Positions 10,746-43,668 are shown, counted from the stretch's first letter. The stretch is DNA of 64,000 bases from Oncomelania hupensis (GCA_036898135.1 CM072511.1:28655710-28719709); one strand, 5' to 3'. Numbers and translations: made by a program. Notes: a model not told the origin generated them from the letters alone.

Positions 10746-11899
10746 ATGGTTTAGTGTTTATCAATTATTTGAATTCATTTTGAACTTATTGTCTGTGTTT
10801 TAATGTCTTCTTTTGTCCTCAAAAAGCTCATGTTATAAACTTATATCAAGGTTACTAACTCAAGAGAGAGGCAGTAGTTAATGAATCAGACAGGTCTATG
10901 GTTCACAATCAAATAAATCTTTCAATCAAGTCTCTGAGTAATTTTCTAAACTCAAGACTATGAAACCCCAAGGACCTCAGTCATTCTTCATATTCAATGC
11001 CTTACATTCTTCCAGTACTGTAATATCCAAGGTCAAGGTTTTGACCATTACTAACATTCGTTATTCTTTTCGTATTTTGCCAAAGGCTGGCTTAGACTCT
11101 ATTGATAATAACAATTGATTGTTGGCGCTTGTAGTTTGACCAATGACGGCGCAAAATATTTTTGTAGGCTGCACATCTCCAGCCCAATGTTGGTGATTGA
11201 ATTGCATTTCATTGGCATTTGTAGCTGCATTCTGGAATAAATTTGCAGTGAATTTGGCGTTGACATTGTTTCAAGTGATATGCCTATGTTGTTACTAGTG
11301 TACGTGATTCGTAGGCGCACTCCGTTTTAGTTTGAAGTGGACACAAAATGTAAGAATTGCATTTAATTGGGGCAGTGGCTGAAACGGAAATTTCAAGTGT
11401 AAAACCTTGGGAGGCAGCATTATAGCTAGGCATACTTGTACTCTGGGCCTGTGCCATTGCATAACGACCATAGGGCCATAATCATGAACAAGTATCAAAC
11501 GAAAAGACATGAAAAATAAAGGTAAATATTTAGGCTTACATCTTAGCTCTCATCGTAGCCTAAACCTTACGACACTAACTTATTAAGTAGGCCTACTTTG
11601 TTTAAAAAAATAAAACAACAAAAAAATCAGTCAATACCACAATTCACTCAACCTGTCAGAATCTTTTCAAATCTATCTCAGTATCTGTATCAGGGTATCG
11701 ATTAAAAAAATCTGTGCTCAATAAATGTAACTTAGTTAGGTTCCGCAAAATGACGAACTTACAAACCAAACTTGTTTTAACATATACTTACATCCTAAAT
11801 CAGTACTATCTCCCAAAATTGTAAGTTTTACTAATTTCTTTATGCGCAATTCTCGTCAATTCTCCTTATGAGTGAGCAGCCATGTTCACTTCACGTGTG

Positions 11900-12036
11900 G
11901 TGAAACGAGAATGAGGTTTCATATTGCCGTAAAACTCAACTTCCTGTGGCTTTGGAAACGGAACTTCAAGGATCGAAGTCTTTGAATTTATTGCAAAACC
12001 TAGGGCAGTTCTCAGTCATTTCAACTAAGAGTTAAG
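11900..12036 (+). other. SPAG1: Candidate noncoding first exon of SPAG1
   Basis: The coding exon at 15138 has a splice acceptor just before its ATG, so an upstream noncoding exon is needed. The best candidate ends at 12036 with AAG followed by GTACGTAAGG, a strong donor. It sits in the divergent CUL2-SPAG1 interval. The transcription start is not determinable by eye; the 5' limit given is a guess. Confidence 0.3.
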
Positions 12037-12745
12037 GTACGTAAGGGGTTCATTAGATATTTATTATCTGCCTTTTTTCCTGCGTTTTATTTTAATAGGT
12101 TGGAAAAATTTCCATTGTTTGGCATGAGTGTTGTGTCTGGATGGAACAATCTCCATGTGGGTGCTGAAAGTCTAGAATTCTCGATGTGAGTGCATTGTTC
12201 AGTCGTCTAGTTCTGTAGATGTTTTTATCAACAAATTATTTTATGTGAAGTTATGTAAATCACAGTACTTTGGTTTATGGCTAATTGTTTAGTGGCTATT
12301 TGAATTTCGTACTTGAAGTTTAGCATTTTTATACTTTTTAGGACCAACATCAACATTTATTGTGATATAATAAATATTGTCTCTGAAGAATAAACTGCAT
12401 GAATAGAGGTTCTAAATCTAAGGAAAATTGCTAAATCTTCTTACTATTTTAGTAGATTGGACTGGGTCATCTGCATCAGTAGATTTCTGCATTCGAATTT
12501 TGTATAATACACATAACGAAAGAGATCTATCCACAGCATGATTATGATAGATGTATCATTATGTGTGATTTGAAATGTAGGTTTATTGATGCAGAAACTG
12601 GTAGGAAATTGGTTGCACAGGAACAGATGATGTCATGATGAGGATGGCACCTCAAGCACTTGAGTAAAGAGCGATGAGGTGTATGTAGATCTAAAAGCAC
12701 CCCAACCTGCATTTTATAGGTTGTTTGTACTTTCTTTGTAATCAC

Positions 12746-14012
12746 TTATTAGCATAGCATAGTTCAGCGTGCAGGCTAAAAGCCTTTGGCCCTCATAATT
12801 AATCTTAATGAGGGTCCACGACCCACCCCCCTGGCATCAGTGCCTACCAATTTAGAATTTTTTTTACCTCCAACTTGGGTGGAGTAGATGCTATCCTTAA
12901 ACAATTTGTCCAAACTATTTTTGAACGTAAGTGATCCAGCATCCACAGCCTCGGCAGTCAGGTCATTCCAAGGGGTTACCACTCTATTAGTAAAATACTT
13001 ATTAAATTTGCGAGTATTATTAAAAGTTTTAGTAAGTTTAAATTTGTGACCTCGTGTTAAACCAACATCATTAAAATTTAAAAGAGAACAAGTGGTTAAA
13101 GGATCATACAATTTGTGTACAATTTTAAAAATTTCGATTAAATCACCCCGCTGTCTCCTATATTCTAAACTGGGTAACTTCAGTGACTTCAGCCTCTCCT
13201 CGTAGGAGAGCCCTGACATTCCACAGATCTTCCTGGTGAATCTGCGCTGGACACCCTCGATCAAGTCAACATGCCTCCTTAAATATGGGCACCAGACAGG
13301 GTTAGCGTACTCCAAGATGGGACGTATAAGGGCCTTAAAGAGGGGGACCATTATGTCCTTGGATTTGTTACTTATAGTTCTTACAAGCAGGGCTGATATT
13401 TTGTTGGCTTTCTTAACAGTACTCTCAATGTGGTTCTCAAAGCTGAGCTCTGTATCCACTGTCACTCCAAGATCCCTCTCTGCACAAGTCGTCTCAATCT
13501 TACACCTTTCTTTACCATCATTCATAAAGTACTCATGCTGGGGATTATTTTTGCCCAAATGTAACACCTTACATTTTTCACTGTTAAATTTAAGTAGCCA
13601 TGTCTCCGTCCATTCAACCAATTTGTCAATGCATTGCTGCATTCTCTCCTTAGACTCTTCACTTTCATCAACCTCTGCATATGCCTTTGTGTCATCAGCA
13701 AATATCTTTATGTCACACTCTACATTCTCTGGCATGTCGTTTATGAAATATATAAATAATGTCGGCCCCAACACGCTCCCCTGAGGGACAACCGCTTGTA
13801 ACACTTATTTTGTCAGAGCTGTTACCGTTAACAGTCACGTACTGGGTCCTGTCAGTCAAGAAACTCCTTATCCATGCAAGTGGGCTGCCACCTATGCCAT
13901 AACCTTTTAGTTTCTGTAAAAGTCTGCGATGTGGTACAGTATCGAATGCCTTCCTAAGGTCAAGATATACAGCGTCGACTGGGTGGCCTTCATCCAAGGA
14001 GGACATCCAGTC
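12746..14012 (-). mobile_element. CR1/Jockey-group LINE, 5'-truncated, RT fragment
   Basis: The minus strand encodes the second half of a LINE reverse transcriptase. 14006-13713 has VDAVYLDLRKAFDTVPHRRL and SPLAWIRSFLTDRTQYV; 13804-12776 has VPQGSVLGPTLFIYFIND, the catalytic FADDTKAY, KCKVLHLGKNN and the C-terminal SFENHIESTVKKANK and ALIRPILEYANPVW. One frame change near 13790 separates the two parts. The 3' end has a GCATAGCATA-like tail near 12755. Otherwise the frame is long and intact, so the copy is fairly young. Confidence 0.88.
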
Positions 14013-14049
14013 ATTTATTTAAGTAGGTCTTACAGAATTGAACTTTATA

Positions 14050-14955
14050 ATTTGTTGACCTGGCTTATTACCTTTGATAGGGGAGACAAAAAGTTTGTGT
14101 AAAACACAAGCGACAAAGGTGGCTGGCCTAAGGAGATGGACTGGAGTTTATTGATAACATCTTGGATAAAATCCTTATTACTATTAGTTGCTGTCCTCCG
14201 TGGAATGAGGGAATGACAGGAAAGATTTATCTCCCCTTCTCTGCTGCCAATGCCTTTCATTTGTGGATGTGTGCCATAGATACAGAAGGCCCTTTCCCTG
14301 TGTTCTCAGCTCGTCAGTGTATCAGCTGGGCTTGGTGAAAATCAAGGGACTGATTTTCCCAAAGTATGAGAAGACGCCTAAATGAAGTTCTCAGAAAAAC
14401 ATCTTAATGCAAGAAAGGCATCCACAATAGGCATTATCCCTAAATAAACCGAAAGTAGGTTGCTTCCCCTGAAATGCGGTACACAATACATGTTGACAGC
14501 TAGTTAGGAAGTACTCTTAAATAAACTGAAAGTAGGTTGCTTCCCCTGAAATGCGGTACAAAATACATGTTGACAGCTATTTAGGAAGTACTCCTATTTG
14601 ACTGGCTGACAACAGATATATTGGAAAGAACCTAACTTTCTCAAAGAGAATTTATTATTGCCAAACATAGTTCTAAAATCTACTGTTGCAGTTTTGGTAG
14701 TTTTGAACAGTGTTATGTTTAGAAAGCCACTGCTGTCGAGCGTAACAAGGGAGACAAGAAGTTTATAAATATGTAAAACACAAGTGATAAAAGTGGCTCA
14801 CCCAAAGTCATGAGCAGATGTTTATCAATTCAATAGCATCAAAAAGCCTTATTTGTTGCTGTCTTCCATGGAATGAGGGAATTATACTTTATAGTAAAGA
14901 TCTATCTCCTCTTTGCTGCCAAGGGCTTGCATTTGTGCCATAGATAAAGAAAACA
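14050..14955. repeat. Duplicated block upstream of SPAG1
   Basis: Two diverged copies of about 200 bases (14085-14290 and 14748-14950; shared AAAACACAAG and GGAATGAGGGAAT) flank a close tandem duplication of about 75 bases (14440-14513 and 14518-14592; shared GTAGGTTGCTTCCCCTGAAA). Origin unknown. Confidence 0.7.
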
Positions 14956-15137
14956 CTTGTTGATGAAATCCGCACACCTCACCTCTCTCTCTTCCCCCCA
15001 CCCCCTTTCCCTTGCCCATTTCCTTTTAAATTTTAACTAGAGAAAAGTCATCAAACACTGCAGTACATTCTTAAATGCTTGAAATCTTTTGGGCATTTAT
15101 TAAGAATTTTATATGAATTTTCTTGATCTTGTTACAG

Positions 15138-34732
<19,595 letters not shown>

Positions 34733-35364
34733 TGACCTTCTGCTCAGCAAGCCTTCACCGTGTCATATCATCCAGATTTTACAGCTCGATTATTCATGGT
34801 GCTGTCTCACATTGTACAGCTGATCACCCTTTTGTTTTTTATAGATGGACTGTTTGGTTATTTCTTTATAATTATGTGTGCCACTTTGCAAAATGTATTT
34901 GGAGGGAAGAATATATCTGTACAGTTCCCCTTTCATATTCTTTTCACCAGGTATTATTTCAGTTACTTTTTTTCTTTTGGCTATTTAATATTTTTAATTA
35001 TTATTTTTTCGCCCAGGACTGTCTTAGAAATGGGGTTTTTATATTTAAGTGATAGATAGAATTTAGAATGTAGCTATAACAAGTTACATACACTCGTAGG
35101 TTGAATTTAAAGTTCGAGTGTAGTTGAAGGACTTGTTGGACTTCAGAATTTACAAGTTGGAATGTGGTTAGAGACATTGGAGTTATATAGGAATTTAAGA
35201 GTTAGAATGTGAAGTTACTTTTTCCTCATGAACAAGGTTTACTGTAGACATTATTTGCTTACAGCGTAGTGTTTGAGCTAGGCCGTTTTTAGGATTGCAT
35301 GGTTATGTTGATGGACAAGTTTATGTCAATGAACGAGTGAATGAGGAGATGATTTTAGAAAGAA

Positions 35365-35370
35365 AATAAA
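35365..35370 (+). terminator. Candidate poly(A) signal of SPAG1
   Basis: AATAAA about 630 bases after the SPAG1 stop codon, in a stretch otherwise lacking repeats. It is a plausible 3' end; other downstream signals could also be used. Confidence 0.4.
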
Positions 35371-36235
35371 GAACAAAGCCTGCGGCATGCGTAAGTAGGT
35401 TCGTGAATGCAAGACATTATTTTTATTCTGTGCATGCATCACATATGTATGTTATTATAATTTAAGATTAAGGTAACGGTTGTCCTAGTTATAATCAAAG
35501 AAACCCAGGAAAAATGGTTTCCTCAACCAGTAATCTGTAGGGCCCAAAAATGTAAATTGCATAGAATTCAGGGAGACAATTTCATACGCAGGCTCGTTTT
35601 TCAAGCGTTTGAAAAATAATGGTATTAGTAAATATATTGTAATGAAATCTGCCGCACATGAAATTATAGACGTACTGATCTTACTCCACCCCTTCTATAT
35701 TCCTAACACCTTTGAACCGAAAGCTTAGAGAAAACTGTGATTATATTCTAAATAAGTTAGCATTAGTTATTTATAATAGATGTTTTTGACATGACGTGAG
35801 ATAAGTTGATGTTAAAGTCAAGAAACTTCATGCCAGAAAAAAAAAACAACTAAGGACATGTGGAATTTAGACTGTTTGTTAGCATTTATTCACAGATTTT
35901 ATAGGTAAACTTCTGTCCATAGATTTTACCTCTCCGTCCTTTACACAAACTAGCCTTGAAGGTTACTGAACACAAAAAGATCACCAGACTTAACATTAGA
36001 TAAAGTTGACTGAAGATTGGACTGACTTCATTTCAAAATTGAATAATATGATTTTGAATACTTCATTTATGTAGAATTGAATGAGTGATAGTGGGCAAGT
36101 ATACATTTGTATGTTCATGTGCATAAGTACGGTCAGATTTTATTGACTTTATGTACATTTTCTGTTTATGAGGACTTCGTGTGTGTTTGTGGCGATGTAG
36201 GAAAGCCATTATTACACACTTTTTATATTCTAGCT

Positions 36236-36425
36236 ACATTGTTTTGACGGCCCCATTATTTTGACGTCAAAACAGTGTTCCGTTAGGGTTAGGACTGTGT
36301 TAGGCTTATGGTTAGGTTAAGGGGTTATGGTTTGGGTTAGGTTAAAAAGATGGACAAATTTTTTTGTATATGTCAGAACAATGTATGTGGCGTTACATTA
36401 AAGTCATAACAACGGAGTTTTTCAC
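36236..36425. repeat. Palindrome plus TTAGGG-like repeat, copy 1
   Basis: Contains a 14-bp palindrome TTTTGACGTCAAAA at 36259-36272 and then a degenerate GTTAGG-rich run (about 36285-36345). A homologous block lies at 63625-63850. Two copies with the same order show it is a dispersed element rather than a telomere relic. Confidence 0.65.
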
Positions 36426-36967
36426 GTTTGTGTATGTGTGCAGCACACTTGGTTACTTGTCCTAACAGCATTCATGCGAGCAGCAGCACCAAATGTTTAT
36501 TGTTCCTTCCATCATAATTTTATACAGCTGTGATAACGACCAAGCAGCATAACATTTGAACACATTGGCTTTGTTTCAGTTGTAATCTATTACCCCCAAA
36601 ATATTACTGCTCTATTGTTGTTGTGATTTTATACAAATGTTGTGTTACCCGGCATTTTGACGATGATGATATATGTACAGTTTACAATTTTGTGCACTGG
36701 TGATGATAATGTTGAAGTCCATTTGTACAGTACATGTATCATGTACTATTCAAAGAACTCATTTCAAATCAAGCATCATCTGCAAATATGGCCACCCTCT
36801 TGTGCCTCATATGGCAGCAGCAGATTTCTTGGCTCACTACTTATTTTTGATCAACCATCTATTCAGTTTAACCACACACTTTTGTTTGAGTGTTTGACCT
36901 TAAAACCATTTATTTTTGTTAGTCAATACATAATATTATTTATATTATTGTTCTTATAATTGTTGTG

Positions 36968-37075
36968 ATATAGCGTGTTACCAACTCGAGAGCTTCTCAA
37001 AGTACTGGCCGAGATGGGGGCTTGCTGGGTGTGTTTAAACAACCGGCATCACCGTCTAGGACATCAGCGTCGGGA
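36968..37075 (-). repeat. SINE-like tail segment, copy 1
   Basis: TAGCGTGTTACCAACTCGAG with TCAAAGTACTGGCCGA and a later GTCTAGGACATCAGCGTC are shared with 41090-41310, and partly with 43555-43668 and, in the other orientation, 51150-51245. It fits the 3' half of a tRNA-derived SINE family. Confidence 0.5.
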
Positions 37076-37435
37076 TTATTTATAGTCCAGGCCAGGAAAT
37101 GCACAAAAATAGTTTATTTGAATAAGCACCACAGGTACACGATCTGATTCAGATTTTAGATTCTTTAATATCTATATGAATGCCGTGGCGTCCATAGCAA
37201 CAGGAGGAATAAATGAGAATAATAAGCAAGACTAAATAACAACACACCTGGAAATTCGACTGTTACATTTTGGAATAATTTCCTGAGGCGCCAACTTACA
37301 CCACATGCTTTTTGTGTGTTTCATTTTACCGTTCCCTTCCGTGGATCAGTGCTTGTTTCACTGGAGAAAGCATCACATGACAGTGCTGTGTGTTTGGATC
37401 AGGACTTTTTCATGCTGTTTTTATATGATAGATAA

Positions 37436-37990
37436 ATCCCCCGTTGGGGTGCCGGGGGTTTCAGTATAAATAGTATCCCCACTTTCTGGAAATTTAGTGC
37501 TTTAAATTCCCACTGTCGCTGTCTTTTCTCATTTGCTCTTTCTCATTCCTGCTCTGTTCTATCAATCTGCTATACTATCTTCTCCTTCGCTAGACCAGTC
37601 GCCTACCTTTTTTCTTGAAAACTCTTCCGGGACAAGACTCCTTATTTGTGTATGAGGTCTGTTGGATCAGCTTGGAGATATTGGACGCTTTCTGCCAAGT
37701 GGTCACTAAGGCTTCCTATGATGTTATTATTTAGCAATGTAGACATTTTATATGTATGTGTTTTGTTGATAATTTATAATGTTTGTATTCTATTTTGTTT
37801 TTGTAACCGGGGGTTCGATAAATTAGAGTACAGCCTCAGCATCCCCTGCGTGGGATGTCTTTATTGTAAAGTGACTGGCTGGTGGAAAGCTTTCAGTTTT
37901 ACCACTAGGGTTGTTTCAGCAGATCTTTTATGCGGATCAGGTGTTGTCCGGTCCTGATTTGGCTCGGAAGAGTCCGCTGGACCTAAAGCA
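37436..37990 (+). repeat. Dispersed TATA-box repeat family 1, copy 1
   Basis: Copy of an unclassified repeat: CCCCCGTTGGGGTGCCGGGG, then TATAAATAG at 37465, GTGCTTTAAATTCCCACTGT, and the 3' end GTCCGCTGGACCTAAAGCAA. This copy lacks the 5' 125 bases seen in copies 3 and 5. Short frames inside are not conserved between copies. Confidence 0.8.
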
Positions 37991-38016
37991 ATAATCATGT
38001 AATGTAATTTGATAGA

Positions 38017-38101
38017 TAAAGATTATGTTTGTGGTGTGTTTTTACAGTGACTACATTTTAAAGATTATGTTTGTGGTGTGTTTTTACAGTGACTACATTT
38101 T
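38017..38101. repeat. Tandem duplication (about 41 bp x 2)
   Basis: Two nearly identical units with AAAGATTATGTTTGTGGTGT and TTTTTACAGTGACTAC. Confidence 0.9.
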
Positions 38102-38884
38102 TTGGGGTGAGCTTCTGAAGACGTGATGTCCTTTTATATTATAAGGGTTGACTAAAAAAACAAACGGGATTATTGTAACATTTCACGAGGTTTCTGTTTT
38201 TGAGTAATTCTGATTGTTATCCTTTGTTCCCCGATATAAGTTAGAGTTGCTGGCAACTGGTTTTATCCCTTTGTATACTCCGCATGAACCGTGATGCCGT
38301 AGAGCTTTTAGGGTTTTATTTAAAATTGTCATTGTTTTGATTGGTTAGTGCATTTGAACTGTTAGGGTTCTAGTTGGGGCGGTTATATAAATTAAACTAA
38401 GCATTTTGGTTGAAGACAACGAGGAATTTTTATGAGAGAACAAAAAGACTTGGGGAGACAAAGAATTGGCAAGTTCTGTGATTTGTGTGTGTGATTCTAC
38501 CCGTGAATATTGGGATATAAAACAAACTAAAAACAATACTACTTTTAAACATTTCTTTTTGTGGGAAATGTGAATTGATTTCCTTTTTTGGAGGGAGTGG
38601 GAGAGGGGTGCTGGCTTTTTTTAAAGTTTATGGGAAAATGGAATAAACAAGAAATTTTGTGGAATTTTTATAATCTGTAGCGTTGTAACTCGCTAAACAA
38701 AACCATTTTATGGTTTATGCAAAGCTTGAATAAAGAGTATGTAAGTGGGAGACGAAATTAATCTTATTTCGTCGTTATCTTCTCGGTATGGTTGTATGCT
38801 ATGCCTTCTCTCTCTCTGTACTCTCTCTCTCTCTCTCATTTTAGTATTTTACCTCCATGAACTGAACAGTACTATCACACATAC

Positions 38885-39025
38885 ACATGTATACACTTCC
38901 TGCTTCAGATTTTGATAATTTTGCACACACGCAAAGAAAATATTCACACATATATACATGTATGTATACCCCACCTGCTTCAGATTTTGATAATGTTGCA
39001 CACACTCAAAGAAGCTATGCAGCCA
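38885..39025. repeat. Tandem duplication (about 75 bp x 2)
   Basis: Two units share CCTGCTTCAGATTTTGATAA and TTGCACACAC followed by CAAAGAA. The open frame over them is incidental. Confidence 0.85.
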
Positions 39026-40528
39026 TTAACCTCGTTCACCTTCTGTCAGTAAGGATATTATTCCCGTTAGTTTGTTTCGCAGCATTTTTATGATAGGGAC
39101 TGTTTATGTTGAGGTAGGTATATACACAGTAAACGTGTTCTCTCAGTAAACTTAACTAACGATTTGATGGGGGGAGAAGGGGGTATAACTGAGTTTGGTG
39201 GGTGCAGTGTTCTGATTAGGAGGTTGTGACGGCTGGTTCTGCTTGCTCGCCTGCACTGATGACCTAACTGCACTTCCTTTGACGTAGTTGATGCATTCCG
39301 AGTATCATAGGATACTGAGTAACATGCCAAAAGATCTTCAATAATTATCACAACCTGATTGATCTGGACCTTAAACTGGCGGCTGAATGGGAAAAAAACG
39401 TCCTCATGCCTTTGAACTGAAAGTGCTACGTATGTAGGATGCTGCTTATCCAGGCAATGGTAAACCGAACAACGAATACATGCACGTGTTTGGTTAGTTG
39501 TTTTCCAGACCGGTAGTGACATGCATGTAGCAAGCAAGCAAGCTGTCGTTTCAATTATTTTGCAGTAAGCCGAATAACGTAGCGAGCAGCATGTAGTGGC
39601 ACTTGAAGAGATGAAAGTATAGGTTTGCTGACAAGGTTATGAAGGCGCGAACAACAGATTCACTGACAAGCAACAAGACATTTCTCACCTACCACGTTTT
39701 CGTGCAGATAAACTGTAGAGATCGAGAACCCCGTTCTAGGATAAACCAAGTTTATGTGCACGAAAACTTGCATGTTACTGTCCGACTGGAAACCAACTTC
39801 TTCTTCTCCTCGTCTTCATCATCTTCTTGTTGTAGTTGTTTTATATGCACTGGTTTTTGGGTACAAACAGGCCACACACACTCGTATCTATTTAATATAA
39901 AACAAGTATCATCAGCATTGAGTGAGTATTGCGTCCCTAAAGGTAACTGTACAAATAGTAGTTCAAACTATCAAAATCACAATAATTATTTTATTGGCCT
40001 ATTGGTATTGGGAAGAAATAGCAGACCTATACAAACTCTCACACAAATTAAAACGTGCAAGTTAATGGGGGAGTAAATGTCAACCACAAAACAGCGTAGA
40101 AAATTCTTGTCCCGTTGTACGAGAGTTCGGCAAGAACACGGCGTACAGACTTTGCTCAAACATAATACAGGCTATGTGTAGTATGACAACAAGCCGTGTT
40201 TGATGTCAGACCAGTGGATATGGCCGACCGCACTCAGAGCACCTGAGACAGCTGATGCTACGCCAACACACAGATTGTATCAAGCCTCGATAGGTCACTG
40301 ACACTCAGTCTATTCTGACCCCAGGTAAATGGACGTTCAACCTTGAACTGTGCAGCTAGCTGGCTAACCATTCACCTGCCCAAATTCCGTGCTTCGCCCT
40401 TCTCTTTCACTTCTGTTTGACCCTAACAGTCTTTCTTTCTTCCTTCCTTCCTGTTCGCCTTTGTTTAATTATTTTTTTAAAACTTATTTAATCACTTTTT
40501 ATATTACATTACAGTACATTACATAATT

Positions 40529-41090
40529 GTTGCTTTAGGTCCAGCGGACTCTTCCAAGCCAAATCAGGACCGGACAACCCCCAATCCGCATAAAAGATCT
40601 GCTGAAACAACCCTAGTGGGAAAACTGAATGCCCTCCACCGGCCAGTCACTTTACAATAAAGACATCCCACGCAGGGGACGGCTGAGGCTTCACCCCAAC
40701 TTATCGAACCCCCGTTTACAAAAACAAAATAGAATACAAACATCATTATAAATTATCAACAAAACACATACATATAAAATGCCTACATCGCTAAATAATA
40801 TCATCATAGGAAGCCCTAGTGACCACCTGGCAGAAAGCGTCCAATATTCCCAAGCTGATCCAACAGACCTCATACACAAACAAGGAGCCTTGTCCCGGAA
40901 GAGTTTTCAAGAAAAAAGGTAGGAGACTGGTCTAGAAGAAGACGATAGTATAGCAGATTGATAGAACAGAGCAGGAATGAGAAAGAGCAAATGAGAAAGA
41001 CAGCGACAGTGGGAATTTAAAGCACTAAATTTCCAGAAAGTGGGGATACTATTTATACTGAAACCCCCGGCACCCCAACGGGGATACTTT
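40529..41090 (-). repeat. Dispersed TATA-box repeat family 1, copy 2
   Basis: Reverse-orientation copy. Its 3' end (TTGCTTTAGGTCCAGCGGAC on the plus strand) is at 40530 and its 5' end near 41090 abuts a SINE-like tail. The whole copy matches copy 3 closely. Confidence 0.8.
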
Positions 41091-41310
41091 TTATATAGCG
41101 CTTTACCAACTCAAGAGCCGCTCAAAGCGCTGGCCGATACAGGATCTAACTCAAACCGCCCGAGACGCCCACCCGCAGCCTTTGGGCGTATGGTCTGACG
41201 CCCGGACAACTGAGCACAATCCTGGGCAGCTAGGGATGGGGGGAGAAGGACCAAGTGCATACTGGGTGTGTTTTTGTTACCGGCACTCACCCGTCTAGGA
41301 CATGAGCGTC
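41090..41310 (-). repeat. SINE-like tail segment, copy 2
   Basis: The longest copy of this segment: TATAGCGCTTTACCAACTCA, AAAGCGCTGGCCGATA, CTGAGCACAAT and GTCTAGGACATGAGCGTC. Related pieces lie at 36968 and 43555. Confidence 0.55.
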
Positions 41311-41497
41311 ATTACTTCTTTTTGTTATAATTTCTTCTGTGTTCGTTCCCGAGTGATATAGCTGTGGAACTATTGTTTTTGGATCTGTCAGTCCATCCGT
41401 CCGCACTTTTCACTGAAACTAATTGGCGTAATTCTTTGACATTTTGGTATGTAGTTAGAACATAATGTTGTAATTTCTTTTTGCTACTGCTGTTGTT

Positions 41498-41514
<17 letters not shown>

Positions 41515-41544
<30 letters not shown>

Positions 41545-41580
41545 CTTCATCTTCTTCTTCTTCTTCTTCTTCTTCTTCTT

Positions 41581-41611
<31 letters not shown>

Positions 41612-41612
41612 T
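41515..41612. repeat. (TTG)n followed by (TTC)n microsatellite
   Basis: About 45 bases of TTG units pass directly into about 65 bases of TTC units, one unit type replacing the other. Confidence 0.95.
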
Positions 41613-41649
41613 TTGTTACACGATTGTTATTATTATTATTTTTTTTTTA

Positions 41650-41945
41650 TCAATAGTTGATTCAGCCCCGATGCTTGAATCCTGAACTTCATTTAAGTTA
41701 GAAGAATCTCGTAGCTACCACTAGATTTATCTACATGCTTCGATCGATAATAAACAAGTAATTTTAGAAAATTCTCCAATAATTTCGACCAACGAAAATT
41801 ATCAACATTATACAAAGTTTCTTCTAACAACAACGCAAAATCAAATCAAAGGTAAATACACTCTGTTATTGCATTCTTTGCAAAACAAAACGATCGGATC
41901 TATCGTGGAGACACGCGCGTTAAAAATTGAGTCTTGCCGAGAGTC
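41650..41945. repeat. Dispersed repeat family 2, copy 2 (internal deletion)
   Basis: Starts TTGATTCAGCCCCGATGCTT and ends in the GATCGGATCTATCGTG block of the family, but lacks the central 200 or more bases present at 32020-32330 and 48940-49270. Confidence 0.7.
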
Positions 41946-41998
41946 CATTCTTCTTGGTCAAAGCGCCGTGATTCAAGTTTTTTGATTGATTGATTGAC

Positions 41999-42690
41999 TG
42001 TTGCTTTAGGTCCAGCGGACTCTTCCGAGCCAAATCAGGACCGGACAACCCCCGATCCGCATAAAAGATCTGCTGAAACAACCCTAGTGGGAAAATTGAA
42101 TGCCCTCCACCGGCCAGTCACTTTACAATAAAGACATCCCACGCAGGGGACGGCTGAGGCTTTACCCCAACTACTCGAACCCCCGGTTACAAAAACAAAA
42201 TAGAATACAAACATCATTATAAATTATCAACAAAACATATACATATAAAATGCCTATAGTGCTAAATAATAACATCATAGGAAGCCCTAGTGACCACCCA
42301 GCAGAAAGCGTCCAACACTCCCAAGCTGATCCAACAGACCTCATACACAAACAAGGAGTCTTGTCCAGGAAGAGTTTTCAAGAAAAAAAGGTAGGTCATT
42401 GATCTAGCGAAGAAGAAGATAGTATAGCAGAGTGATAGGACAGAGCAGGAATGGAAAAGAGTAAATGAGGAAGACAGCGACAGTGGGAATTTAAAGCACT
42501 AAATTTCCAGAAAGTGGGGATACTATTTATACTGAAACCCCCGGCAATCCAACGGGGGTACTGTTGCCGCAGTGAATTGGTCATGCCTACAAAGGCAAGA
42601 CAGGTTTTCAACTGGGGCTTTCACTTTTCCCTTTATAGGTTAGAACAATCTACAGTGGCAAGATTGCCCATGACCCCAAGGGGTCGTGAT
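41999..42690 (-). repeat. Dispersed TATA-box repeat family 1, copy 3 (full length)
   Basis: About 690 bases including the 5' extension (42560-42690) with GGCAAGATTGCCCATGACCC. It shares both ends with copy 5. The TGATTGATTGATTG run at 41981-41995 next to the 3' end corresponds to the family's tail. Confidence 0.82.
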
Positions 42691-42787
42691 TCAAGTAAAC
42701 AGCAAGACACAATTCTAACCATGAATCGCGCATAGTACGCATACACGAACAGGAACATATGAATAACGAGCAAACGTGAGAGGGGAG

Positions 42788-42905
<118 letters not shown>

Positions 42906-43331
42906 TGGATTGGTCTGATGTGGGGCATTTTCCAAAATTGGAGTTGATTGTGGGCCATAAAAAAATTGTGGGGCTTGTAAAACGCCCCGCAATTTTAACC
43001 TGTTTACAATATTGCCGCGGGCTTGCTGATTACTGTCCTGTACAAATCTCACATCAACGTTTTATATAAAAATTTTCCCACAAAATAACTGGATTGCCTC
43101 CCTTGTTTTTGTTTTTTTTTCAATCTGTCCGCCATGGTGATTTTAATCTTCAATTTGAAAGGAGAGTTACCTATATTGATTGCAACGAGAATGGTGTCAC
43201 GAGGATTCAGAGAGCCTGTGCTTAAATCGGTTAGTTTTTAATTTTTTTATATATATATAAAATATAATGCCCCACAACAGAATGCCCCACAAACCAACAC
43301 CAGACAGAAAACCCCACAATAGGTGAGGTTC

Positions 43332-43333
<2 letters not shown>

Positions 43334-43386
<53 letters not shown>

Positions 43387-43409
43387 CAGAGAGAGAGAGA
43401 GAGAGAGTC
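43334..43409. repeat. (AT)n and (GA)n compound microsatellite
   Basis: AT run of about 48 bases, then a short linker and GA units. Confidence 0.95.
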
Positions 43410-43554
43410 AGTGAAACAAATATAAACAAACAAACAAAAAATATGGGGAGGGGGGTGGGGGGGGGGAAAGTCACGAAGAAAAGACCACATATGTTTTTTC
43501 ATCCTGTACTGACGTTCTTGTCCATTTACAACGCGCGTGTCTCCATCCCCTGTC

Positions 43555-43668
43555 GAATGCTCAGTGCGCTGGCCGATAACTCAAGCCGTCTGAGGCGCGC
43601 ACTTGCAGCCCTTGGGCGCATAGTCTGACGTCCAGACGACTGAGCACAATTCTGTGCGACCGAGGGTG
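43555..43668 (-). repeat. SINE-like tail segment, copy 3
   Basis: TGCGCTGGCCGATAACTCAA, TTGGGCGCATAGTCTGACGT and CTGAGCACAATTCTG match 41125-41240. Confidence 0.5.

Noticed and set aside
37646..37957. Conserved small protein in the family 1 repeats (starts MRSVGSAW)
   Set aside because: The frame is broken differently in each copy, so conservation is of the DNA repeat, not of a protein.
39639..40076. 145-codon open frame with a serine run
   Set aside because: The serine run comes from a TTC/TCC simple repeat; no homology recognised.
42911..43330. Inverted GTGGGGCATT / AATGCCCCAC motifs around the (AT)n tracts
   Set aside because: Short words only, no consistent ends or target duplication; possible transposon ends but not supportable.
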